Below are positions 21,714-31,471 of a stretch of DNA of 64,000 nucleotides, piece by piece. The notes below the pieces were generated by a model, which saw only the letters and a list, made by a program, of their open reading frames with translations, had not been told where the DNA came from and did not search any database. Each line of letters opens with the position of its first letter. Position 1 is the first letter of the stretch. The stretch lies in the NCBI RefSeq assembly GCF_000219625.1, contig NC_018214.1, positions 186,001 to 250,000 of the forward strand, in the 5' to 3' direction. Source of the stretch: Zymoseptoria tritici IPO323. Its lineage: Eukaryota; Ascomycota; Dothideomycetes; Mycosphaerellales; Mycosphaerellaceae. Both the position numbers and the translations under genes were made by a program.

Positions 21714-24700
21714 TCAAGTCAAAACCACCTCCCCCCTTCCCCATCTCCACCTCGCCCTCCACCGCCTCCTGCCCCTCCCGATCTCCACATCCTCATCCTC
21801 TTCATCCTCCTCAAACCCTCCCTTTCCCCCACGCTCGCAATCAACCTCCCCCTCACTCCCAGCCATCTCCCTCAACCTCTCCCCAACGACCCGATCCTTC
21901 TCCATCTCCTGCCAAAGCTGCACGCTGCCTACATCTTCCCCTTCACCCCTCCCTCCCGCTCCAGGTAGTCTTACCACGAGCCCCCACGTCGCGAGCGTCT
22001 TGCATGCAGCCGCCCAGCCTGCTTCCGCTACAGCGAGGAGGGAAAATGCGAGTACTAAAGTAGCCCACCAATTCCAGTCCGCGCCGAAGCCGTGTTGGAA
22101 ACCGCCTTTGACGTCGAAGGGGGAGAGGTTATTGTTGTAAATCCCAGATAGGAAGCCGGACCAAGCCCACCACCCGCCTGTGGTAATAGCGAAGGAGATA
22201 CCGACAATGAGGGTTTTGTATCGCGTCTCAAGGATCAGACATTTATAGTTCGTCCACATGATACCGAGGGAGAAGACGAGGTGTCCGAGAGCGTAGGTGC
22301 CCCGATCGGACATGAATGGCAACACGCCCCAGAACGCCCACGCGACGACCCATACCACCGCCCCTTGCGCGACGCCGTGGATCATCCACATGCTACACAT
22401 GGGTAGGTTGAGGCCGCGGTTGAGTTGGCCGAAAGAGTATAGTTCGGGAACGGCGAGGAGGGTGGTGGGTTTGAGATCCTGCTCGAAGATTCCCGGTACG
22501 ATGACGGCGAGAGATGTGAAGAGCGTGTTGAGGACTGTAAGCGACCAGGCTTCGTATAAAGAAGAGCCGGTGTAGCCTGCGTAGCGCGAGTACATGAGTT
22601 GACCCATGTAGAAGAAGACTTCTTTCCAGAAGGTCATAAGGATGAATTTCGCGGTGCGGAGGTATTGGTATCGACCGTGCACGAGGAGCAGGCGTTGGAG
22701 GAAGCGGAATTGGGCGATGGAGAAGTCGGCGACGCGGGCGGCTTGCAGGCCTTCTTTGCCGGAGAGGCCGATGCCCACGTGGGCGGCTTGGATCATGGCG
22801 ATGTCGTTGGCGCCATCTCCAATCGCAAGGGTCAGTCCAGGCAGTCGTGCACGAATAGCAGTAACAATAAACGCCTTCTGCGCTGGAGACGCTCGGCACA
22901 CAATAACGCTTTCGGTTGTGGGGATTGTGGTTGTGAAGAAATGGTGTTTCATCCCGGGGTCCTCGGTGATGGCGGAGAGGGTCTGGCCGTCGATGACGAC
23001 GACGCGGTGGAGGGTTGGATCGAGAGGGATGGAGCGGAGTTGGGTATAGAGGTCGGGTTTGGTGGAGTCGAGGATGGAGATGTGGGAGGTCGGTTGACAG
23101 ATTCGCGCGGAGTGGGCGATATTGATGGCGGTCTCGCGTTTGTCGCCTGTGAGCATCCAGATGCGGATGTTGGCGCGCTAGAGGAGAAGGTATGGTCAGC
23201 TCAAGTGTTCGAAAGATTCGCATGTGGTTTCTGGAAGCTGGCAGGGCGTGCTAGCAGGCTTTCCACGTCCCCTGGCCGCCCATCGTGTACGGCACAGGAC
23301 GCCGGCGGATCATGCTAGAAAGCGTGCCACGCGGTCTGTCCGTCCACCGTACATGTACGGCTCGGGACCCTGGCTGTACATGCTGGCGGACATGTCTTGC
23401 CAGCTGACCGACCACCGTACATGTACGGCCCAGTAAGCCTCCACGACAACAGCCATCCAGCCAGATAAGTCCACTGCCCGTCCACCGCACAAGCACGGCA
23501 CCCACGACCACGCAAAATCAGAAATGAACTCACCCTCAACCGTTCCACCGTCTCCGGCACCCCCCTCTGCAATTTATCCTCAATAGCACTCGCCCCCAAC
23601 AACCCCAAATCCCCCTCAATCCTCTCCCCCACAGCCTCCACCTTCCCCTCCCTCCCCACCAAACTCGTGCTCGCTTCCGCATAAACCTTCTTCCACGCGA
23701 GATACTCCCCTTCCTCGAGATACTTGTGCGCGAATAGCAGGGTTCGGAGTCCCTCGCTCGCGAAAGCGTCGATGTGCTCGAAACACCGGGTGAACATGAC
23801 TTCGTCGGAGACGGACTCGAAGGTGTGGAGGTCTTGTTGGAGGGAGCGGCGGATGTCGGTGCTGGGGCTGGGGCGGCGGGAGGTGGAAGGAATCTCGAGG
23901 GTGGGGCGGTGGAGGTGGAGGGAGCGGCGTAAGCTTTTAGATCGTCGGGCATCGAGAGAGGCGGAGCGGATGTCCAATGAGTTTCCGCCGCGGCCGCGCA
24001 TGAGGTTGAGGCTTGGACGACCTCCAGTGAAGCTAATCCTCTCGTTCTGTTCGCTTCGACGAGCGGCATCGCGGGCTATAAGAGGGATAGAAGTCAGCAG
24101 ATGTCGCAGACGTTAGCGGGACGATGAAGGGCTCCGAGACGAATTTCCATCTCCACAATCCCGCTCGAACTGCACGGCCGAAGTGCACCTGAGTGCCTTG
24201 GTGTGCGCAGCTCAACCTGGAGAACGGATGAGATGTATGCCCACGATCTTGGGTTGCTTACCTGTGTCAACACTCCTCCTCACCTCCCCCTCCGCCCTCT
24301 CCGCCATCCCCTTCTGCCTCAATCTCGGAATAACCGCACTATCCGCCCCCTTACAAACCAACCAAACCCTCCCATCCGGACACCTCACCACAATACTCAT
24401 CCGCTTCCTCTTCGACGTAAACTCAATCACCTCCAAAATCTCATACGCTTCCTCCACCTCCTTCCCATCCGCGCTCCTCACTCTTAAGCTAATCGTCTGA
24501 GAGGAGCGATTGGTAAGGAGATATCCCAGATCCTGAGCGGCGCGGACGAGGGCGATTTCGTCGGGCGAGGAGGCTTGGAAGTCGGTTTTGCCGTTGGGTT
24601 TGATTTCGGGAAGCGCGGTGTGGCAGATTGCGAGGCTGAGGAGGAATTCTTTGGCTTGGAGGGCGAGGGCGGAGGTGGGTTGGTGGTGGATGAGGTGGAG

Positions 24701-26614
24701 GAGTTCTTGAGTTGTTCGCTCGGCTTGGGGGCGGGAACGGCTTTCTGATCGGCGGTATGCGGAGGAATGGCGAATTTCTGAGGATGACTCGCTGGAGGAT
24801 GGACCAGAGCTGGTGATCTCGCGCTCTTCGATGACAATCGCTGGGGTTGGTCCAGCACTAGACTTGCCTCCTTTCGCCGGGACCATAATGTCTCGTACGT
24901 CTGGTGCGCGGTCGAGAGGCAGAGACTGTGTTGGCAACGGGGAGTCGTTCCCATGCATCCAGACAATTCCTCCCAGACTAATTCCTCGGAAGCGCATCAC
25001 ATTCTCGGTCAATGTTCCAGTCTTGTCAGACAAGACATAGCTGATCTGGCCAAGGTTCTCCTGCGAAATTGTTAGCCATGTTCCTATCCACAAAAACCTA
25101 CTCAACCCACCAGAATAGTATTCGTATTGCATGTCATCGGCGTATTGCTCTCGGCACAGTACATCTTGACATCGCCGTGCACCATCAACATCTGTCCAAT
25201 CTTGACAATCTCCAAACTGATGTACAACGCCAGCGGAATGATGTTGTTGTACATGATCAGGAATCCGACAATGATCTGCTTGAACTCCGGAGCCGCATCT
25301 TTCAAGTACCACGCCTCCTTCTCGTATCGTTCGTGCCAGAGGAGGTAGCCGCCAGCACACCCGACTGCGAGTGAGACGACGTAGACGATCAAGGAGAGCA
25401 CGACTTGATTGGCGTATTTCTCGAGTCGTGGGATCTTGGCCGTTGGATGGTGGTTGGCGTTCATCCGAATCTTGCACTCTTCGCCAGTGTTGATGACCAA
25501 ACCGTAGGCGTGGGTAGTGTTGCGGAGGACGCTGCCGCGGTAGACGACTTCGTTCATGGTCAATGGAAGAGTCTTGCCTTGGACCGTGACTTTCCCGTTG
25601 AAGTCGTACAAGTTCGGATTTGGGTCTTCCAGCACGAACTCCACGTCTGCACGCTTGATCTCGCTGACAGTGCCGCAAACGTTTGACAATATCGGGAGAG
25701 CTTGTTTCGGTTTAAGATTCGTCTCGCCGTCCAGCGCCATCGTCTCAATGTATGCCACTCCGTTCTCGCCTGTGCTGTTCAACAGGATGATGTCCGCAGG
25801 GATAGGATCGTCTCTTTTCAGTTTCAACACATCTCCAACTCGGATGTTCTGCCATTTTGTTCTGCTCCAAGCAAAACTGTCGTCTTCGTCCAGTTCGTGC
25901 TCTTCGACCTTTTCGTGTTCCTTGCTTTTGGATTGCCACGGCAGGGACCTTCTGGGTATGGCACTCCTCAATCTCTGCAGAATTCCATCTCTTGTCAGGA
26001 TGAATCCAGCACTGTTCTTTGCGCGAAGCACTGTAGCCAAGGTATTGTTCTCCACCACATCCATCCGGTGCCGGCAAAAGTCATCATATCCCTCTTTGAT
26101 CACCGTCAAAATGATGAAGAAGGCCAAGGGTAGAATCGTCGTGTAGTTTCCGGTGGTGGAGAGTCCCTGTGACAGCCAAACTGGTCAGCAGTGATTCTGA
26201 GGACTTGAAGCTGTCCGAGACCTGCTTTCGCGACAGTCTCGGACTGCTGAATGATTCAAAAAAACTTGCCGGTATCGTTTGTGGTACGCCAATACACAAG
26301 AAATAAAAGTTACTCAACCTCGTAACCTGAAAAAACAGCTGTTTCGGCACAAAGTCATAGATCGTATACCTCGAACTCCTAATCGAATTCGAAATGAACG
26401 CATGTCCTCTCCTCTCATCGATCAACGCCTTGTCACTCGCCGGACACAGCGGTACATGTCGTCCGTCAATCGATGGTGGCAGAGGTTTTTGTCGCAAGAC
26501 GAGTTCCACGAAGTATCGCTGGTATTTTTGCTGCGCGGGGAGTTGGATGGTTCGCTTGAACCAGGAGTGTTTGGCTTCTTCTTCGGCCCAGGTGGTGGCG
26601 GACGGGTCGGGCAT
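21714..26614 (-). CDS. DNF3: P4-ATPase phospholipid flippase, Dnf3-like
   Basis: Five exons on the minus strand: 26614-26270, 26166-25111, 25060-24262, 24075-23534, 23177-21714, joining to 1401 aa. Intron 1 uses a GC-AG pair (GCAAGT donor); the others are GT-AG. Motifs in order: LDGETN (actuator), SDKTGTLTEN around residue 478 (phosphorylated Asp), KGADSAVIPRL (nucleotide site), WMLTGDKRETA, and GDGANDIAMIQAAHVGIGLSG near residue 1030. Ten-helix topology is consistent. It has the IPGLSTTGNYTTI segment of P4-ATPases and a Ser/Arg-rich insert before the FEHIDAFASEGLRTLL segment, as in Dnf3. The enzyme moves aminophospholipids to the cytosolic leaflet of Golgi or plasma membrane. The exon 4/5 intron is 356 nt, unusually long, and repeat-bearing. 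The choice of Dnf3 over other P4 classes is moderate inference. Confidence 0.88.
23178..23533 (-). repeat. Long fourth intron of the flippase gene with degenerate palindrome-centred repeats
   Basis: The 14-bp perfect palindrome CCGTACATGTACGG occurs twice (23347-23360 and 23415-23428) inside the longer shared core CCACCGTACATGTACGGC. Two weaker relatives lie near 23280-23294 (CATCGTGTACGGCAC) and 23483-23500 (CCACCGCACAAGCACGGC). Units recur about every 65-75 bp. The neighbouring introns lack these sequences and are shorter. Confidence 0.7.
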
Positions 26615-27969
26615 TGTCGAGGAGATGGCGGCCGTTGTGGGTGGGATTGGGGTTTAGCGTGCGGTGGACATGGTGGGGGTGTTGTAGCGACGGTGGGAGG
26701 GCGGGGAGCTGGCGGAGGGGAGCACGCGGGTAGGCGACAGCGACAGTGAGGTTGAGGCGGAGGTGGAAGAGGAAGAAGGTGGTGAAGTAGCCATCTCAAC
26801 AGCTCCCCAGAAACAGCCAGCAGGGTCAATCCTTCGAGACGACCGACCGAAACGCCTTTGCCCGTGGCCGCGCCATTGGCGTATGAAAATGTGGGGTGGA
26901 CCGGGGGGGGGGGGCGCAGCCATCAAAGTTCGGCCCCAATCGATTGATGGACTTTCGATGGGCTGAAAGATGCCGCGCGGCAGGATTGTACGAGGAGTTT
27001 CGTCGGGATTGATGTGGTATGCTTGCTCCCGTCGAGTCGATGTTTCTCCGATATCATGTTGTGACGATCTGCTTGCCTTGTTCTATCGAGCCTCTCTTCG
27101 TTTGATTCCATAGCAAGGGAAGCTCTTACACCGAGCTCCAACAACAAGGTTTCACTCCGGCAGTCCGGCCACGTGTGGCATCTAGATCTCTCGGACCCTT
27201 CTTCTGGTGGCCATTTCAGGCTAAAAAGACACAAGGCAAGACAAGGCTGAGATGGACGACATTCCTACGACAGCGACCATCGTTGCCCAAAACGCATCGG
27301 CACATCTACAATGTGAAAGGCGTCGTTGTCGCCAATCAATGTACAGCAAAGCTTTGTGATGTGCCTCAGGCATGGATCGTAGAAGAAGTCGATCTTATCG
27401 CGATCGAATTTGCATGTGACAGCCAGATGTGAAGTGAAGCACACAAGAACGACGACACAAAAATGAACTCTGCGACCCTCTCAACACAACACGACAATAC
27501 ACCAGCGTAGTCTTTCTTAATATACGCAATATCATCGTAAGCATGTTATACGCAAAGTAGAACACCCCATCTATCTCCTCCACCCACCTCCTTTCCGCCC
27601 TCTTCCGTCCAGGAAGATAGCACGCATACCTCCAGCAAGACGTTCTCTCCCTCGCTAGCGCACAGAGGAGGATTGTCGCATTCACTTGCAGCGCATATCT
27701 GCGGCCCGCCCTTCCGCACTTCCGCCGCTACAAGCCGGGCAAACTTCCTCTCCGTATTCACCAACTCCATTCCTCTCTCTTCCTCCCACCTTCATCACGA
27801 TTCTTCTGCGCTTCTTTCTGCGCATCGACATCGTTTCTTTCCTTCTTGCAACTCGATACCCAGCTTTTGCGCGTACGATTCCCTCGACTCCGTGCAACAA
27901 GAGAAGGAAATCGATTCGCTTTTGCGCCCACTGCATCCAACCAGCGAACTCTTGGACGAGATAGCAGTC
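26615..27969. promoter_or_regulatory. Divergent promoter region between the flippase and a hypothetical gene, with an upstream ORF
   Basis: About 1.35 kb between the minus-strand flippase start and the plus-strand start at 27970. On the minus strand an upstream frame (ATG at 26794, or earlier, to TAA at 26654) lies in the same frame as the flippase ATG and ends 39 nt before it; it closes with M-S-T-A-R-stop. No splice site was found that would fuse it to the ATPase, so it is best read as a uORF. An 11-G run lies near 26905. The rest shows no gene. Confidence 0.45.
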
Positions 27970-29271
27970 ATGGCGACGATCCACGACCCACAGACGAGCG
28001 CATCCCGACGTCAACGCAGCAAGCCGTCCACTGCGACTGCCACCACTCATTCTGCGCTCCACTTCCACATGTCGTTCGAAGCCGGCCATGGTCCTTCGCC
28101 GTTGCGCAACGAAATTAAAGAGCCTTCCAACGACAGAGCCGCTAGGCCAACGAGAACCACCAAGCGCACTCAGAGAAGCGCACCACAGCAGAGTTCGTCC
28201 GTCAACAACAGCGACATCCTCAGCCAAGAAGCCAGTCCCACACCCTCGGACAAGGTCAACAACGCCCTCGGTACCACCGTTCCTCAACTTCAGACCGTAG
28301 TCAAGAAGCATGCAGCATCCGACCGGTCCACTTCACCCGACCCACCCACCTTCCTCGACTTCTCGCTCTCCACCACATCCTTCAGCTTGCCCTCCAACCC
28401 CTCCGACCCATATACCACCTCACCCACCTCCTCCACAACCCCCGACCGCACCCTCTCCCACCTCTCCCCCTCAGCCCGCGCCCTCCAACTCTCTCTCCGC
28501 CAGCAAGCCCGCCGCGAACAAGAACAGCAATCTCTCTACCTGGAATCTTCCCTCCGCCACCAATTGCCCATCTCGGACCCAAGACACCACATTCCGGGCC
28601 TCGACATCCACCAACGTCGACATGCGGCTCTGGTTCGGAAAGCGATGATGAGTCGGGCGGAGGAGTGGGAGAGGGAGGAAGAGGAGGAGGGGGAGGGGCG
28701 GCGGAGAGAGGAGAAGCGGAGTACCATCGAGGAGCGGAGGGCTGGAGTTCTTGCGAGACGCGCAGCTGACCAGGTGAACCCAACCAGCCCACCTGCCTCT
28801 ATGCGCAACAGCCTTGGCTCCCTCACATCATCCACCTTCCGCTCTCCACGCCGCAACTCCGGACTGAAAAAACCATCCGGAGAACCGCTCTCCGAATGGG
28901 ACTTGGGGTGCGGAGAGGTGGAGAAGGGAGAGGTGGACGAGACGTCCGTTTGGGTGGAGCAACTGAGCCGTTCGTTGGCAGATTGTGGCGTCGAGGGAGG
29001 TATCGGAGGTAGAGAGGGATCGGTAGGAGAAGGAGAGGGAGAAAAGAAGGACTATGGGCATGAGAGTGACGGCGGAGAGTCAATGGGGATGTCATTGGAA
29101 GAGGCTCTTGCTGAGGCGATGGAGGATGTTTCCGGTGCTGTTGGAGGGGAGCCAGGCGGTGAGGCCGAGGTTGTGAGTTCGAAGAAGGATGATGGAAAGG
29201 AGGTGGAAGAGTGGGTGGAGGTGGACGAGGAGGACCTGGATGGGGAATGGGAAGAAGTTGAGGGGAAGTGA
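27970..29271 (+). CDS. Hypothetical low-complexity protein with acidic C-terminus
   Basis: 433 aa from the ATG in GCAGTCATGGCG; the frame stays open upstream to 27673 (532 aa), but that extension looks like untranslated sequence. The protein is Ser/Thr/Pro-rich and basic in its N-terminal half, has an Arg/Glu-rich probably helical segment near residues 175-265 (SLRQQARREQEQQSLYLESS, then EEWEREEEEE), and ends in a strongly acidic tail (EEWVEVDEEDLDGEWEEVEG). No family was recognised. Likely nuclear or cytosolic, as no signal or membrane segment is present. The gene ends about 200 nt from the convergent acetyltransferase gene. Confidence 0.55.
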   Translation: MATIHDPQTSASRRQRSKPSTATATTHSALHFHMSFEAGHGPSPLRNEIKEPSNDRAARPTRTTKRTQRSAPQQSSSVNNSDILSQEASPTPSDKVNNALGTTVPQLQTVVKKHAASDRSTSPDPPTFLDFSLSTTSFSLPSNPSDPYTTSPTSSTTPDRTLSHLSPSARALQLSLRQQARREQEQQSLYLESSLRHQLPISDPRHHIPGLDIHQRRHAALVRKAMMSRAEEWEREEEEEGEGRRREEKRSTIEERRAGVLARRAADQVNPTSPPASMRNSLGSLTSSTFRSPRRNSGLKKPSGEPLSEWDLGCGEVEKGEVDETSVWVEQLSRSLADCGVEGGIGGREGSVGEGEGEKKDYGHESDGGESMGMSLEEALAEAMEDVSGAVGGEPGGEAEVVSSKKDDGKEVEEWVEVDEEDLDGEWEEVEGK

Positions 29272-29476
29272 AGTCGGGCTACGAGAGGTGTTTGAGCATG
29301 GAAGTAGCGAAAATGACTTGAGAATTGAAAGAGAAGACGCTCTGAGATCCAGACTTGCTACCATGCCATTGGAAAGAAACACACTGGTCTCCGCCGCCGA
29401 CTAGAACAGGAGTCAGCGAAGTAGGTAGAGAACAGTATGCAACTCGACATATCTTACAACCTCAACCCAACTCACC

Positions 29477-30046
29477 CTAAATCTTCCCCTCCCCCCTCAT
29501 CTCCCTCCACTCCCCCTCCAACATCCCCAACCTAAACTCCCCCCACCACCGTCCCTGACTGAAAACACTCTCTCTCGTAAACCCCTCCCTCACAAACCCC
29601 AACCGCTCATACAACCGATCCGCTCCCCGATTATATTCAAAACTCCCAATCTCCACCCTATGCAGTCCCATCGTCTCGAACGCAAACTCCAAAACCCATC
29701 GAATCGCTTCCGAGCCGTGACCTTTCCCTTGGTAGGCTGGGAGGATGTTGATTCCTATCCCCGCGTTTCTGTGATGAGCTCGCTGTGGTATCTGCGTGAG
29801 GGTCAAGGCGCCGATTGGTTTTGGAACCGCATCCTTCTCGACAGGCAAGCAGATCAACACCCCCAGCAAAGCGCTGTCGATGAATTCTCGAAAGGAAGTG
29901 ATGCGTTTGGCGTTTTGCGGGAGAGGGATGAAGTAGGCGGCGTTCATGAGGTTGAGGGAGTGGGTATTTAATTCGGCGAGGAAGGGTTCGTCGGAGGTTT
30001 CGCAGGCGCGGAAGGTTAGGAAGGGGGTGCGCCAGAGATTGGCCAT
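29477..30046 (-). CDS. GNAT-family N-acetyltransferase (RimJ/RimL-like)
   Basis: 189 aa, intronless. Around residue 107 is the acetyl-CoA-binding motif QGKGHGSEAIRWVLEFAF (Q/R-x-x-G-x-G/A), preceded by the beta-strand segment NAGIGINILPAYQG, and followed by HRVEIGSFEYNRGADRLYERLGF, typical of ribosomal-protein and small-molecule GNAT enzymes of the RimJ/RimL type. The N-terminus TPFLTFRACETSDEPFLAEL also matches that subfamily. It would transfer acetyl from acetyl-CoA to an amine; the substrate cannot be inferred. The gene is convergent with the hypothetical gene at 27970-29271. Confidence 0.85.
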   Translation of the reverse strand: MANLWRTPFLTFRACETSDEPFLAELNTHSLNLMNAAYFIPLPQNAKRITSFREFIDSALLGVLICLPVEKDAVPKPIGALTLTQIPQRAHHRNAGIGINILPAYQGKGHGSEAIRWVLEFAFETMGLHRVEIGSFEYNRGADRLYERLGFVREGFTRESVFSQGRWWGEFRLGMLEGEWREMRGEGKI

Positions 30047-31471
30047 GGTGAGAGAGGTCTTGTTGGGTGCCTTTGCGGGTTCTTTTGCAGGTCGCCGAGT
30101 TTGGTCTTGTTGGCCATCAAGGGTTCTCCTTGCACAGGAAGGACGAGAGTTGGCTGGGAGGGACCGCGAGCAGATGGAGAATGGTGGATCAGAGGTATTG
30201 CGGTATAGATTCGAGCAAGTTCTTCCGTGGTTCTTCCTTTGTCAGATCAGTGGTTCATAATGGCTCATATGGCCTCACCCGCAGGCTGCAGAACTAGGCG
30301 TCAAGAGCAGAATTGCGTGAATTGGACGAGCGTCGTGAGCTGATCAGCAGGTAAGGTCAGCGGAGGAAAAGATACTCCTCGCTGAGGTCTATCCAGTGAT
30401 CCTACCTTACCTCGCCTTCGAAGCTCAAATCCTGAAGGATTCAGGACCCGGGGTTTGGCAAAGTGGAAGGATCAAGGTTTTGACGACGCTTGATACTCGA
30501 GTGAAAGCAGGTCGGTCCTATACCCAAAGCTCCCCCTGTTCCCTCCCATCCTACCTTGTCCGGTAGAACTACTTATACGGCAAAAACCAGGATCGCGATA
30601 TCCGAGGTTTTAGCCTTCCTACCTGCGCCACAGATGGGAAGTCGTTCCTGCATATCGCACAGCCTCACATGTTGGAGGACCTGAACCGGGTTGTGGGATG
30701 TAAACTTGAGACGGTACCTGTATCTGGTATATTTGGAGTATTTGGGGGTCGGGGACACGTTTTGCGAGGGATCAGGGGAGAGGGGTGTTGCCCTGATATA
30801 CAAGATCAAAACCTTCTGCTTTGTCGACAAGCACGGCGACGCAGGACAAAGGATTGGAAGGAGTGAAGCGGGAGGAGTGTATTGATGACTGCCTGTCTTG
30901 TACGGTATGTCCTCCGGGATGGAAGAAGGCATATGTGTTTCAAGTGGATGTACGTAGATGTACTCCAACCAAGCCGTATGATCTCTCCCATCGTCAGCGG
31001 CGGAGATGTTGCCATTGCAGTCATTTTCATGCAAGAAGTCTTGCTTTCGATGCTTCCACAGCAGGTTCCGCCTCTGTATCGTTTCAGTATATGCATATAC
31101 TATGAGACCATCCAATAGAGTAGAACTACACCGCACTGAATGCAGCAGTGAAGTCTACATCAAGTTGACTTCTGCGTGTGACCGAATGACGAAGGACCAA
31201 CCACCTGGGCTTGATTTCCCTTCAAAATGCCTTGAAATAGACCCCCATTTTCCAGGTCCCGCGGCAAATCAACTTAGCCACACGCTCGGTCCAACTCCCA
31301 TCTCCCATCCTCCCATCCTCCCATGTGCGCACTAACCCATGGCCTTACCTTAGTCGACCGACCATCTCCCCCTCCTCCACAGCTCTGCCCACGCGACACA
31401 ATAGCAACAACAACAACACCATGACCTAGGCCTCCCTCTTCCTCCTCCTCCGACTCCTCCTCACGACAATC
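30047..31471. other. Intergenic region, divergent promoters
   Basis: 1.4 kb between the acetyltransferase start (minus) and the Skt5-like start (plus). Open frames such as 30573-31136 on the minus strand lack protein features. Pyrimidine-rich sequence before 31472 is probably the leader of the Skt5-like gene. Confidence 0.55.

Noticed and set aside
22393..24116. Several 100-280-codon frames overlapping the flippase on both strands
   Set aside because: They lack domain content, while the minus-strand flippase frame is continuous with P4-ATPase motifs.
27673..27969. N-terminal extension of the hypothetical gene (MSHSLAAHICG...)
   Set aside because: Open in frame but with leader-like composition; the ATG at 27970 has a better context. 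It cannot be excluded.
30573..31136. 187-codon frame on the minus strand
   Set aside because: No protein-like motif, no signal, no plausible promoter; overlapping frames of similar length exist on both strands.
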